DNA of 64,000 nucleotides, taken from Candidatus Roizmanbacteria bacterium UBA1450. Lineage in GTDB: Bacteria > Patescibacteriota > Microgenomatia > UBA1406 > GWC2-37-13. The DNA is taken from NCBI GenBank assembly GCA_002329205.1, contig DCTC01000002.1, forward strand, positions 248,001 through 312,000, in the 5' to 3' direction. A program made the position numbers and the translations under genes. The notes below the pieces were generated by a model. That model was not told where the DNA came from. It saw only the letters and a program-made list of their open reading frames with translations, and ran no database searches. Positions 17,024-25,228 of this stretch are shown here, in pieces (position 1 is the stretch's first letter; each line of letters opens with the position of its first letter).

Positions 17024-18115
17024 ATGACACGTACTCTAACCTTATCAAAGGAACGTAAAAATACAGTAATAAATGCAACCAAAGAAGTCCTCGGAAAGGG
17101 CGGTCTGGTCGTATTCCCTTCAGATACGGTATATGGGCTTCTTGTAGACGCAACATGCGATGAGGCGGTAGACAAATTGATTGCTTTCAAGAATCGTCCT
17201 CCCGGCAAAGCGATTTCTGTCTTTGTTCGGGACATGCAAATGATAAAACAGCATGCGCACCTGAGCAGACAGCAAGAGTCGCTTCTCAGTTCGCTTCTGC
17301 CCGGTCCGTTTACTGTAGTATTGCCTTCAAAGCATACCTTAGTTTCAAAACTGGAATCAGAAAAGGGAACAATCGGATTGAGAATTCCTGATTATTATTA
17401 TGTACAGCAGCTTATTAATCAGTATGGCAAGCCGGTAACCGCGACTTCCGCAAATCTGGGAGGAAGTAATCCTCATTATTCTATAGATTCACTCCTGTAC
17501 CAAATTCCCAAGAAGAAAGCTGAACTTATTGATCTCATTGTCGATGCAGGCAAATTGCCGAGAAATAAACCGTCAACAGTAATTGATTTGACTGGAGAAG
17601 ATCTACATATTCTCAGGCAAGGAGAAATTGTTTTTGAACGTGAAGATCATTACATATCTCGGTCAGCTGAGCAAACGAAAAAAATCGGTCAGTTCATTTT
17701 GGACAAAATGTTAAAGCGGAAGATGTCAAAACCGATTGTATTTATTATGAAGGGAGATCTGGGAGCAGGCAAAACGGAGATGACACGGGGAATCGCAGAA
17801 TATTTCGGTATTAACCGCATCGTGTCTCCTACTTTTGTAGTTTATTATGAGTATGATATCCCGAAACATACAGAAAAAGCATATGCAGCCTCTTTTGACA
17901 AATTCGTACATGCAGATTTGTACAATGTTGCCGATGAACGGGAATTTGAGGATCTCGGTTTGGAAACGTATCTTGATAGTCCTTCAGTGATAGTGATCGA
18001 ATGGGGTGAAAAACTGGGAAGGCTTTATGAGAAATTCAGACAGAAAGCGCTCACTGTATTTATCGAGATACAGCACAAAAGCGATCAGGAACGGATTGTT
18101 GATGTCAAAGAATAA
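17024..18115 (+). CDS. TsaC-TsaE fusion: threonylcarbamoyl-AMP synthase joined to t6A ATPase
   Basis: 363 residues holding two t6A (N6-threonylcarbamoyladenosine) tRNA-modification enzymes in one chain. Residues about 1-210 are a YrdC/Sua5 domain that makes threonylcarbamoyl-AMP: GGLVVFPSDTVYGLL (26-40), NRPPGKAISVFV (57-68), LLPGPFTVVLPSK (91-103) and PVTATSANLGG (137-147). Residues about 215-363 are a TsaE (YjeE) P-loop ATPase: Walker A GDLGAGKTEM (244-253), SPTFVVYYEY (268-277), HADLYN (296-301) and IEWGEKL (325-331). Both active sites look complete. The linker is short (EREDHYISRSAEQTKK). tsaD follows two genes downstream; tsaB is not in the window. A TATACA hexamer lies about 20 nt upstream. 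Confidence 0.92.
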   Translation: MTRTLTLSKERKNTVINATKEVLGKGGLVVFPSDTVYGLLVDATCDEAVDKLIAFKNRPPGKAISVFVRDMQMIKQHAHLSRQQESLLSSLLPGPFTVVLPSKHTLVSKLESEKGTIGLRIPDYYYVQQLINQYGKPVTATSANLGGSNPHYSIDSLLYQIPKKKAELIDLIVDAGKLPRNKPSTVIDLTGEDLHILRQGEIVFEREDHYISRSAEQTKKIGQFILDKMLKRKMSKPIVFIMKGDLGAGKTEMTRGIAEYFGINRIVSPTFVVYYEYDIPKHTEKAYAASFDKFVHADLYNVADEREFEDLGLETYLDSPSVIVIEWGEKLGRLYEKFRQKALTVFIEIQHKSDQERIVDVKE

Positions 18116-18133
18116 TCATAGTACTATTAGATC

Positions 18134-19051
18134 ATGGCTTCTCCGTCCCACATTTCGATTTTCTCCAAGCGAAGATATTTAATCTTGATTGCTAGTGTGT
18201 CTATTGTGGTGATATTTGTATTATTTTCATCTTCACAGACGCCCATAAAGGAATACTCGCCTGAAAAATCAGCACAGGTCACGCCAGCAGACTTACCTTC
18301 ATCAATTCTTTGGATGGCAAATATGGAGACAGGAGATCTCAGTCAATGGATGTCACATAAATCCAACAAACCGTGGCAGGACTCCGGTATTTGCAAAAGG
18401 CCTGAAAACGGTGTCATCCGGGATACGGTCCATACCGGTGAATATGCCATGAAAATGACGATCCAAAGCTGGTTTCCTCATTCAGGTTGTCGACAATTTC
18501 GATATCCCGAAGCCAGGACAGGAGATCCGCTCTATTATAGTGCCTGGATCTACTTTCCTGAAGAATATAATGTACAGGGATGGACAAATGTTATGCAGTT
18601 TAAAGCAAAACGATATGTCGATGAAGGAAAACCGAGTCAGGTTTTTTGGTCAATCCGATTGATGACTCAGGAGAATGGGAAGAATTATTTCCAGTTGAGT
18701 TGGAAAGGTGGTGAAGGACAGATGACAGGACCTACAGCTTCAGATACTGAAATACAACCAAAAATTTATCAGCAAACAGTGAGGGAAGTACCAGCAAACA
18801 AGTGGATCCACGTGGAACTGTTTCTAAAGCAATCAAGTGATTTTGACGGACACATCATAGTATGGCAGGATGGTACTGAGATTTTCAATGTTCCGAATAT
18901 TCGTACCAAATTTCCTGATGGATATAATAGCTGGAGCGTCAATAGCTATGGGGCCGGAATACAACCTCCTACTTTTACGGTTTATGTCGATGATGCTGTC
19001 ATCAGCAGGGAACGAATCGGACCGGATTTTAATAGATTTACTATTCAATAA
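18134..19051 (+). CDS. Exported protein with heparin-lyase-like beta-jelly-roll domain
   Basis: 305 residues. The N terminus is a short basic stretch followed by a hydrophobic segment (YLILIASVSIVVIFVLF, about 15-31), so it is secreted or membrane-anchored. The rest is an all-beta domain of about 230 residues with SAWIYFPEEYNVQGWTNVMQ, WSIRLMTQENGKNYFQLSW, ANKWIHVELFLKQSSDFDG and VYVDDAVISRERIG. That pattern recalls polysaccharide lyase family 20 / 'Polysacc_lyase' concanavalin-like folds. It could bind or cleave acidic polysaccharides; catalysis is not shown. It sits between the TsaC-TsaE fusion and tsaD, 18 nt after the former, with no obvious functional link. Confidence 0.65.
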   Translation: MASPSHISIFSKRRYLILIASVSIVVIFVLFSSSQTPIKEYSPEKSAQVTPADLPSSILWMANMETGDLSQWMSHKSNKPWQDSGICKRPENGVIRDTVHTGEYAMKMTIQSWFPHSGCRQFRYPEARTGDPLYYSAWIYFPEEYNVQGWTNVMQFKAKRYVDEGKPSQVFWSIRLMTQENGKNYFQLSWKGGEGQMTGPTASDTEIQPKIYQQTVREVPANKWIHVELFLKQSSDFDGHIIVWQDGTEIFNVPNIRTKFPDGYNSWSVNSYGAGIQPPTFTVYVDDAVISRERIGPDFNRFTIQ

Positions 19052-19072
19052 GACTGTCCCTTCACGATCGAT

Positions 19073-19078
19073 TATAAT
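19073..19078 (+). promoter_or_regulatory. -10 box of tsaD
   Basis: TATAAT only 5 nt before the tsaD ATG, with AAGACT 17 nt upstream as a weak -35. One of the clearest leaderless arrangements here. Confidence 0.65.
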
Positions 19079-19083
19079 ATCGT

Positions 19084-20133
19084 ATGGAAAAATTGATATT
19101 AGCAATCGATACCTCTTGTGATGAAACTGCGGCAGCTGTAGTACAGGGAAGAAAAGTGAGGTCTAGTGTGATTTATTCGCAGATATTGATGCACAAAGAA
19201 TGGGGAGGTGTAGTACCCTCTATTGCCAAACGTGCCCATGAAGAACGTATTGATTGGGTGATCCAGGAGGCCATGAAAAAAGCAGTTGTGCAGCACGATC
19301 AGCTTGATGCGATTGCTGTCACGTACGGACCGGGCCTGGCAATTGCTCTGGAGGTGGGTATCCGGCATGCAGTGGAGCTCGCGCAAAAATGGGGGAAACC
19401 TCTCGTCAGCGTGAATCATATGGAAGGACACTTGTATTCACCTTTTGTGCAAAACAGCAAAGGCAATCCGAGTCGAACATTTGATTTTCCCTACCTTGGA
19501 CTGCTTATTTCCGGAGGTCATACTGAGCTTGTTCTCTTCAAAGACCATCTGCAATACGAAATACTGGGAGAAACGGTGGATGATGCTGCCGGCGAAGCTC
19601 TGGATAAAGCTGCCCGCATGCTGGGGTTCGGGTATCCTGGCGGCCCAGTGCTTGAACGGTTGGCCGTAACGGTTGATAATACGGATAAGTATGTCTTTCC
19701 CCGGCCTATGATGAAATCCGGTGACCTCAATTTTTCATTTTCAGGATTGAAAACGGCATTGCTTTATAAAGTGAGAAAGATGAGTGATGAAGAAAAGCAG
19801 CAAGAAATTGCTTATTTAGCTAGTTCATTTCAGGAGGCAGTCTTCAAAACGGTTGTCAAGAAAACTGAAAAAGCAATGGTAGAAACAGGTATTCATCATC
19901 TATTAGTCGGCGGAGGTGTCGCAGTCAACAAACATTTACGCACAATGATGAGAGCGCTTGCTAAAAAACACGGCGGATATGTGCACTTTCCGGCATTGAA
20001 GTATTTGAATTATGATAATGCTGCGATGATCGGGGTTGTAGGAGCCATTCGTGCTGAGAAAGGTTTATGTATTGAGAATACTGAAAAACTCGATCGTGTT
20101 CCGCGGCTATCGTTGTTGCAGTCAAGTATCTGA
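19084..20133 (+). CDS. tsaD: tRNA N6-adenosine threonylcarbamoyltransferase TsaD
   Basis: 349 residues of the Kae1/TsaD/Gcp family, which transfers the threonylcarbamoyl group to A37 of ANN-decoding tRNAs. ASKHA fold motifs are AIDTSCDETAAAVV at the N terminus, the metal-binding histidines in VNHMEGHLYSPF (H-x-x-x-H, about 113-117), LGLLISGGHTELVL, DDAAGEALDKAARMLG, and the C-terminal VGGGVAVNKHLR and NYDNAAMIG. Length and motifs are typical. Its neighbour two genes upstream fuses TsaC and TsaE, so three of the four bacterial t6A activities lie within 3.1 kb. The 3' end carries a possible promoter for the suf operon. Confidence 0.95.
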   Translation: MEKLILAIDTSCDETAAAVVQGRKVRSSVIYSQILMHKEWGGVVPSIAKRAHEERIDWVIQEAMKKAVVQHDQLDAIAVTYGPGLAIALEVGIRHAVELAQKWGKPLVSVNHMEGHLYSPFVQNSKGNPSRTFDFPYLGLLISGGHTELVLFKDHLQYEILGETVDDAAGEALDKAARMLGFGYPGGPVLERLAVTVDNTDKYVFPRPMMKSGDLNFSFSGLKTALLYKVRKMSDEEKQQEIAYLASSFQEAVFKTVVKKTEKAMVETGIHHLLVGGGVAVNKHLRTMMRALAKKHGGYVHFPALKYLNYDNAAMIGVVGAIRAEKGLCIENTEKLDRVPRLSLLQSSI

Positions 20134-20144
20134 TTTGCTAAACT
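20116..20144 (+). promoter_or_regulatory. Candidate promoter of the suf operon
   Basis: TTGCAG, 17 nt spacer, TAAACT, overlapping the end of tsaD. If used, it would give sufC a 5' leader of about 188 nt, unlike the leaderless units nearby. Inferred from spacing only. Confidence 0.4.
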
Positions 20145-20183
20145 AGGCTGGTAGCCGGTAATCGGAAGTTAGTACGAAAATTA

Positions 20184-20282
20184 CAGCTTCGTCGGCAGTA
20201 AATCTAATTTACTCTTCGCTTGGACCCACCCTACTCGGGATTTCCCAGCTCATGTTAATAAGATTTACTACACCGACTTCTG
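20184..20282 (+). promoter_or_regulatory. Structured 5' leader upstream of sufC
   Basis: GTCGG-C-AGTAAATCT (20191-20205) can pair with AGATTTACT-ACA-CCGAC (20261-20277), a 14-bp stem with a small internal loop; a CAG/CTG pair may extend it outward. Inside the loop, AGTAAAT (20197-20203) can instead pair with ATTTACT (20207-20213), and GGGA/TCCC forms a small inner hairpin. The two uses of AGTAAAT are mutually exclusive, as in a switch. No known riboswitch family is recognised. Confidence 0.4.
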
Positions 20283-20338
20283 CAACAATTTTCTCTAACT
20301 TTCTCTACTTAATAACTATTAAAACAATTAAAAAAAAT

Positions 20339-21052
20339 ATGCTTAAACTCAAAAATCTTACAGTCAGTATTGAAGGAAAAGAAATCCTGAAAGGAATTGA
20401 TTTTGAATTTGAAAAAGGTAAAACGTATGCGGTAATGGGCCCGAACGGATCAGGGAAATCAACTCTTGCGTATTCGATTATGGGTCATCCTGCGTATGAA
20501 GCCGGTGAAGAATCGAGGATTGAATTTAACGGTACAAATATTCTTGATATGGAACCTGATGAACGGGCAAAAGAAGGAATATTCCTGTCATTTCAAACAC
20601 CGCTGTCACTATCCGGTGTGAAAGTTTTTCAATTGCTTCAGCTTGCTTTAAATGGGAAAAAAGATCCCTTGCAGATCAGAAATGAGGCAAAAAAGTATGC
20701 ACAAGAGCTTGGGATCAGTGAAGAACTATTGAACAGGCCGCTCAATGAAGGTGCATCAGGAGGAGAACGGAAAAAAATGGAAGTATTGCAGGCAGCTGTC
20801 CTGGAAAAGAAGCTTTTGATTTTTGACGAAGTTGATACTGGTGTTGATGTGGATTCATTGAAATCCATTTCAAATTTTTTAACAAAACATAAAGAAGATA
20901 AAACATACATTGTTATTACTCATTACAACCGTATTCTTCATCATCTGAAGCCAGACTATGTGTTGGTTATGATAGGAGGGAAACTGGCAAAAATCGGCGG
21001 TCCGGAACTGGCAAAACAGATAGAAGATGAAGGGTATGGGAGTATAAAGTAA
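20339..21052 (+). CDS. sufC: Fe-S cluster assembly ATPase SufC
   Basis: 237 residues, normal for SufC, the cytosolic ABC-type ATPase of the SufBCD scaffold. Walker A is GPNGSGKSTLAYSIMGHP, followed by the SufC-typical IEFNGTNILDMEPDERAKEG and IFLSFQTP. The signature is SGGERKKMEVLQ, Walker B is LLIFDEVDTGVDVD and the switch region is IVITHYNRIL. I chose the ATG at 20339, giving MLKLKNLTVSIEGKEIL, the normal SufC start; an in-frame upstream ATG at 20252 would add 29 unrelated residues inside the structured leader. First gene of a sufCBDSU operon. Confidence 0.95.
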   Translation: MLKLKNLTVSIEGKEILKGIDFEFEKGKTYAVMGPNGSGKSTLAYSIMGHPAYEAGEESRIEFNGTNILDMEPDERAKEGIFLSFQTPLSLSGVKVFQLLQLALNGKKDPLQIRNEAKKYAQELGISEELLNRPLNEGASGGERKKMEVLQAAVLEKKLLIFDEVDTGVDVDSLKSISNFLTKHKEDKTYIVITHYNRILHHLKPDYVLVMIGGKLAKIGGPELAKQIEDEGYGSIK

Positions 21053-21114
21053 ATTGCTGGAAGGCGGTAGATATACTTACAGTCGTAACACCGACCACTT
21101 AATTTAATATTTTT

Positions 21115-22515
21115 ATGACAAAACCACAGGAAGACATACAATTTGACTATAAATTCGGCTTTTCCATGCCGGAAAAAGCTGTCTTTAAGGCCGAAAAAGG
21201 CCTTGATGAGCAAAAGGTTCGGCAAATTTCACACATAAAGAAGGAGCCGAAGTGGATGACCGATTTTAGGATTAAGTCCTACAAGGTATTCATGGGGAAG
21301 AAAATGCCTTCATGGGGGCCAGATCTATCGAAAATCAATTTTGATGACATCTATTATTATCTACGCCCAACTGAAAATCAGGCAAAATCCTGGGAAGAAC
21401 TCCCGGCTGAGATCAAGGAAACATATGACAGGATAGGTGTACCCGAAGCAGAAAAAAAATTCTTGGCAGGTGTATCGGCTCAGTATGAGTCGGAAGTGGT
21501 GTATGAAAGCGTCAACAAAGCACTATCTAAACAGGGAGTAATTTTTTGCGATATGGATACTGCTGTGCGCGAACACCCCGAAATCGTACAGGAGTATTTT
21601 GGAACTCTTATCCCGCCACATGATAATAAATTTGCAGCTTTGAATTCTGCTGTCTGGTCCGGAGGATCATTCGTGTATGTTCCCAAAGGCGTGAAAGTTG
21701 CACTTCCTTTACAAGCGTATTTCCGTATCAATTCCGAACGGTTCGGACAGTTTGAGCGAACTCTGATAATAGCCGAGGAGGGTAGTGATGTGCATTATAT
21801 CGAAGGATGTACCGCACCGATTTATACTTCGGATTCTTTGCATGCTGCTGTCGTAGAAATATTTGTCAAAAAGAATGCTCATGTCCGTTATACAACAGTT
21901 CAGAACTGGAGCAAAAACGTTTACAATCTGGTGACGAAGCGCACGCACTGCGCTGAGGATGGGTTTATGGAATGGGTGGACTGCAATATTGGGAGCCAGA
22001 TCACGATGAAGTACCCAAGCGTATATCTCCACGGTGAAGGAGCGCGGGGTGAAGTACTGTCGATCGCATTTGCCGGAAAAGACCAGGTGCAGGATGCTGG
22101 TGCAAAAATGTTACATTTTGCTCCCAATACCTCATCCCGTATCGTTTCCAAATCTATCTCAAAAGAAGGTGGCCGTACATCCTACCGCGGACTCGTTCAA
22201 GTCTCGCCGGGTGCGGAAAATTCCTCAGTATTTGTTTCCTGTGATGCGTTGATTCTGGATGAAGAATCACGTTCCGACACATATCCCTATATGAAAGTAA
22301 AGGAAAATGATATTGAGATCCAACATGAAGCAACCGTTGAAAAACTGGGAGACGAGAAATTATTTTATTTGATGTCTCGCGGACTTTCGAAACCCGATGC
22401 AGAGAGTGCACTGGTTCTTGGGTTTATGGAGCCGGTGACAAAGGAGATTCCACTGGAATACTCTATCGAGTTGAATCGCTTGATCCGTCTTGAAATGGAA
22501 GGGAGTGTCGGGTAA
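21115..22515 (+). CDS. sufB: Fe-S cluster assembly scaffold SufB
   Basis: 466 residues, full length for SufB. Family features are KKEPKWMTDFRIKSYKVF near the N terminus, SEVVYESVNKALSKQGVIFC, the beta-helix core with VWSGGSFVYVPKGVKVALPL, EGCTAPIYTSDSLHAAVVEI (the cysteine used for sulfur handling), YPSVYLHGEGARGEVLSIAF and SRSDTYPYMKVKENDIEIQH. It ends with the SufD/B common motif LSKPDAESALVLGFMEPV. It assembles clusters on the SufBC2D complex. It follows sufC after 62 bp and precedes a very short sufD. Confidence 0.96.
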   Translation: MTKPQEDIQFDYKFGFSMPEKAVFKAEKGLDEQKVRQISHIKKEPKWMTDFRIKSYKVFMGKKMPSWGPDLSKINFDDIYYYLRPTENQAKSWEELPAEIKETYDRIGVPEAEKKFLAGVSAQYESEVVYESVNKALSKQGVIFCDMDTAVREHPEIVQEYFGTLIPPHDNKFAALNSAVWSGGSFVYVPKGVKVALPLQAYFRINSERFGQFERTLIIAEEGSDVHYIEGCTAPIYTSDSLHAAVVEIFVKKNAHVRYTTVQNWSKNVYNLVTKRTHCAEDGFMEWVDCNIGSQITMKYPSVYLHGEGARGEVLSIAFAGKDQVQDAGAKMLHFAPNTSSRIVSKSISKEGGRTSYRGLVQVSPGAENSSVFVSCDALILDEESRSDTYPYMKVKENDIEIQHEATVEKLGDEKLFYLMSRGLSKPDAESALVLGFMEPVTKEIPLEYSIELNRLIRLEMEGSVG

Positions 22516-22534
22516 TACAGTTAAAGCAAATACT

Positions 22535-23110
22535 ATGAAATTTATTGATCTCAATAAAACCAGTGACAATCACGTCAAAGTTGATAAGGCAGGGCAGTAT
22601 GTTGCCTTTTTTCACAACAAATCGGGAACACTGACATTCGAACTGGCAGCTTCAGGGATTGAATTGTTCATTTACGGTCTTTTTATAGGGAAAAAATCAG
22701 AGCAGTTTCATATTGAGACGATTCAGCATCACACAGCACCCGGATCACTTTCAGATCTTCTTATCAAAGGTGTTTTTGAAGATGAATCAAAATTTATTTA
22801 TCAGGGGCTTATCCGTCTGGAAAAATCAGCTCAGCAAAGTCATGCATACCAAAAAAATCAGAATTTGATTTTGAATAAAGGAGTATTTGTCGATTCACGT
22901 CCTTTCCTTGAAATTCTGGCAAATGACGTTTTTTGTACACATGGATCGACGACAGGAAAGCTGAATAATGACGAAATTTTATACGCCAGAACAAGAGGGC
23001 TTTCTGAAGAAGCAGCCCAAGATATGCTGGTGCAAGGTTTTATTGATGAAGTGTATAATAAAGTAAGAGAAAAGGTTCCGGAGTTTCAGTCGGAATCTAA
23101 AAGGTTTTAG
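22535..23110 (+). CDS. sufD: Minimal SufD-like Fe-S assembly protein
   Basis: 191 residues, against about 420 for ordinary SufD. What remains is the beta-helix core and C terminus: LIKGVFEDESKFIYQGLIRL, LNKGVFVDSRPFLEILANDV (SufB/D 'SRP.LEI.ADDV' motif), CTHGSTTGKLNNDEILYART and RGLSEEAAQDMLVQGFIDEV. The cluster-ligand histidine region CTHGST is kept. The N-terminal helical half is missing, and no remnant is seen upstream. I chose the start at MKFIDLN, 19 bases after the sufB stop. Position between sufB and sufS supports the name. It should pair with SufB in the scaffold (inference). Confidence 0.85.
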   Translation: MKFIDLNKTSDNHVKVDKAGQYVAFFHNKSGTLTFELAASGIELFIYGLFIGKKSEQFHIETIQHHTAPGSLSDLLIKGVFEDESKFIYQGLIRLEKSAQQSHAYQKNQNLILNKGVFVDSRPFLEILANDVFCTHGSTTGKLNNDEILYARTRGLSEEAAQDMLVQGFIDEVYNKVREKVPEFQSESKRF

Positions 23111-23123
23111 AGATTTCACTACT

Positions 23124-24383
23124 ATGTTTAATCCCAAACAAATTCGAGATGATTTTCCCATTTATTATCACAATCCTCATTTGATCTATCTCGATTCTGC
23201 TGCGACATCCCTGAAGCCCATTTCTGTCATTGACAAACTGAATGAGTATTACAAAAAATATTCTGCCAATATCCACAGAGGAATCTACAAAATCGCTGAA
23301 AAAGCATCTGAAGAATATGAAGAATCAAGAAAAATTGTCTCTCTTTTTATAAACTCCAAGAGATCTGAAGAAATAATTTTTACCAAAGGGGCAACTGAAT
23401 CACTCAATTTGATTGCTTCATCACTTGGCCAAGCTCTCATCAAGGAAGGCGATGAGATCGTGACAACAATCCTTGAGCATCATGCCAATTTTGTACCCTG
23501 GCAGCAGCTCATGGCTCAAACTGGTGCAGTGCTGAAAGTGATTGATATCAATGACAACCATGAGTGGGGGGTTGCCACGTACTCGAAGCACGGGAAGGTG
23601 CGTATTGATATTTCCGATGTCGTCACGACAAAAACGAAGATTCTAGCGGTGAATTATGTATCAAACACTTTGGGGACAATAAACCCCGTGAAGGAAATCA
23701 TACAGGAGGCAAAAAAAATAAATCCGGCAATTATTACCGTCGTAGATGCTGCACAGGCAGCTCCGCATATTCCCATTGATGTACAATCGCTCGGTTGTGA
23801 TTTCTTGGTCTTTTCGGGACACAAAATGCTCGGTCCGACAGGAGTCGGTGTATTGTGGGGGAAATACGAACACTTACAATCGATGCCTCCGTATCAGTTC
23901 GGTGGAGATATGATCCGAGAAGTTGCCCTGGAAGAAACGACTTTCAACGATGTTCCTCACAAATTTGAAGCAGGAACTCCGCCTATTGCTGAAATAATTG
24001 CTCTGAAAGAAGCTATTGCCTATTTGAAGTATTTCGGCTTTGAAGCTATACAAAATCACGAAAAACAATTGGCACGCTATGCAATTGAAAAAATGCAGCA
24101 GGAGTTTGGTGAACGGATCACTATACTTGGTCCACGCGAATTTGAGCGGCGATCCGGTGTCGTGTCATTTGTCCTCAATAAAATACATCCTCATGATATT
24201 GCGCAGATACTAGACGAATATGATATCTGCGTACGTGCCGGACACCATTGCACAATGCCCCTACATCACACATTACAGTACCCCGCCACTACCCGTGCCA
24301 GTTTTTATCTATACAACAATGAGGAAGATGTTGATCATCTGGTCAAAGGACTTCGGAAAGTAGTTAAGACCTTTCAGAAATAA
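23124..24383 (+). CDS. sufS: Cysteine desulfurase SufS
   Basis: 419 residues, a class V PLP aminotransferase that takes sulfur from cysteine for cluster assembly. Motifs are YLDSAATSLKP near the N terminus, NIHRGIYKIAEKASEEYEES, FTKGATESLNLIA, ILEHHANFVPW, VVDAAQAAPH, and the PLP lysine in FSGHKMLGPTGVGVLWG. The persulfide cysteine lies in VRAGHHCTMPLHH near residue 375. The pattern RAGHHC with a short loop is that of group II (SufS-type) enzymes that need SufU or SufE. sufU follows directly, 2 nt after the stop. Confidence 0.96.
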   Translation: MFNPKQIRDDFPIYYHNPHLIYLDSAATSLKPISVIDKLNEYYKKYSANIHRGIYKIAEKASEEYEESRKIVSLFINSKRSEEIIFTKGATESLNLIASSLGQALIKEGDEIVTTILEHHANFVPWQQLMAQTGAVLKVIDINDNHEWGVATYSKHGKVRIDISDVVTTKTKILAVNYVSNTLGTINPVKEIIQEAKKINPAIITVVDAAQAAPHIPIDVQSLGCDFLVFSGHKMLGPTGVGVLWGKYEHLQSMPPYQFGGDMIREVALEETTFNDVPHKFEAGTPPIAEIIALKEAIAYLKYFGFEAIQNHEKQLARYAIEKMQQEFGERITILGPREFERRSGVVSFVLNKIHPHDIAQILDEYDICVRAGHHCTMPLHHTLQYPATTRASFYLYNNEEDVDHLVKGLRKVVKTFQK

Positions 24384-24385
24384 TC

Positions 24386-24745
24386 ATGAGTATTTACGCT
24401 GATATAATTCTTGATCATTATCAAAATCCCAGAAATAATAAAAAATTAGATACACCATCCCGGACTGTCGATGTAAACAACCCGCTTTGCGGAGACAAGC
24501 TGCATATGGAACTCACGGAAAAAAACGGGTCAGTTGAGGATATCGGTTTTACGGGAGAAGGCTGTGCCATCTCTATAGCTTCAGCTTCACTTTTGACGCA
24601 GTATGCGAAAGGAAAAGATCTGCAAAAACTAAGTTCACTTGAGGCTGATGATGTGGTAGGATTATTAGGTATAGAACTCACCCCGAACAGAATGAAATGC
24701 GCGCTTTTGTCGTGGGAAGGGTTGCTGAAGTTGGTTAATAAATAA
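24386..24745 (+). CDS. sufU: SufU sulfur-transfer protein
   Basis: 119 residues. It carries the three conserved cysteines of the SufU/IscU fold: NNPLCGDKL (C33 region), GEGCAISIASAS and MKCALLSWEGL, with the Asp of CGD as the fourth zinc/metal ligand. It accepts sulfur from SufS in Gram-positive-type SUF systems. It is shorter than Bacillus SufU (about 147), lacking part of the insertion between the second and third cysteines. Immediately downstream of sufS. A short heptamer repeat starts at its stop codon. Confidence 0.9.
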   Translation: MSIYADIILDHYQNPRNNKKLDTPSRTVDVNNPLCGDKLHMELTEKNGSVEDIGFTGEGCAISIASASLLTQYAKGKDLQKLSSLEADDVVGLLGIELTPNRMKCALLSWEGLLKLVNK

Positions 24746-24777
24746 GAAACAAGAAATAAGAAATAAGAAATAAGAAA
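24741..24777 (+). repeat. Heptamer tandem repeat
   Basis: Five copies of AATAAGA (the second is AACAAGA) from the sufU stop codon into the intergenic space. A simple-sequence repeat; no function is evident. Confidence 0.8.
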
Positions 24778-24819
24778 GTCTTAGTTCTGAGCTCTTAATT
24801 ATTAATTTGAAAACAACAT

Positions 24820-25098
24820 ATGTCCGATGACCAGAAACTGAAAAATCCATCGAGTCCTTCAGGACCGGTGACAGTGCGTGATTTAAAATTTCATGTAGAT
24901 CGTGATTTGTGTATCGGTGCGGCAACCTGTGTTGCTATCGCCCCCAGTACATTTGTCATGGATTCTGAGGCAAAAGCTATTATTCTTGACTCGGCAGAAG
25001 CAGACAGCAATGAAACAATTATTGATGCAGCACGCGGGTGTCCTACGGCAGCAATTATTGTTGAAGATACGAGCGGGAACAAAATTTTTCCTCAGTAA
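24820..25098 (+). CDS. Ferredoxin, probable [3Fe-4S] type
   Basis: 92 residues. The N-terminal 25 residues are polar and possibly disordered. The fold then follows single-cluster ferredoxins: FHVDRDLCIGAATCVAIAPS and, at the C-terminal side, AARGCPTAAIIVED. The cluster motif is C-I-G-A-A-T-C with the second of the usual cysteines replaced by alanine, plus the distal Cys-Pro. Three cysteines are typical of [3Fe-4S] ferredoxins such as those serving cytochromes P450, though some members hold a fourth ligand from Asp. Located between suf genes and korAB, so it may be the electron acceptor of the oxidoreductase (inference). Confidence 0.85.
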   Translation: MSDDQKLKNPSSPSGPVTVRDLKFHVDRDLCIGAATCVAIAPSTFVMDSEAKAIILDSAEADSNETIIDAARGCPTAAIIVEDTSGNKIFPQ

Positions 25099-25228
25099 TT
25101 TTTATTTTTTGTGTCATGCTGAACATTTCCCTCATCATTTGGATGGGATGAATTTTCCATACGATCAATGTAATTGATATGAAGATTGTACGGTGCACGA
25201 AGCTACCTTTATATTGAATTATTTACGA

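Noticed and set aside
20222..20232. T-box-like AGGGTGG string on the minus strand
   Set aside because: It lacks the full T-box consensus (AGGGTGGNACCGCG), and no minus-strand gene lies downstream.
25099..25228. Possible hairpin (CATC/GATG) between ferredoxin and the zinc-ribbon gene
   Set aside because: Only four base pairs with no T-run; not convincing as a terminator or riboswitch.
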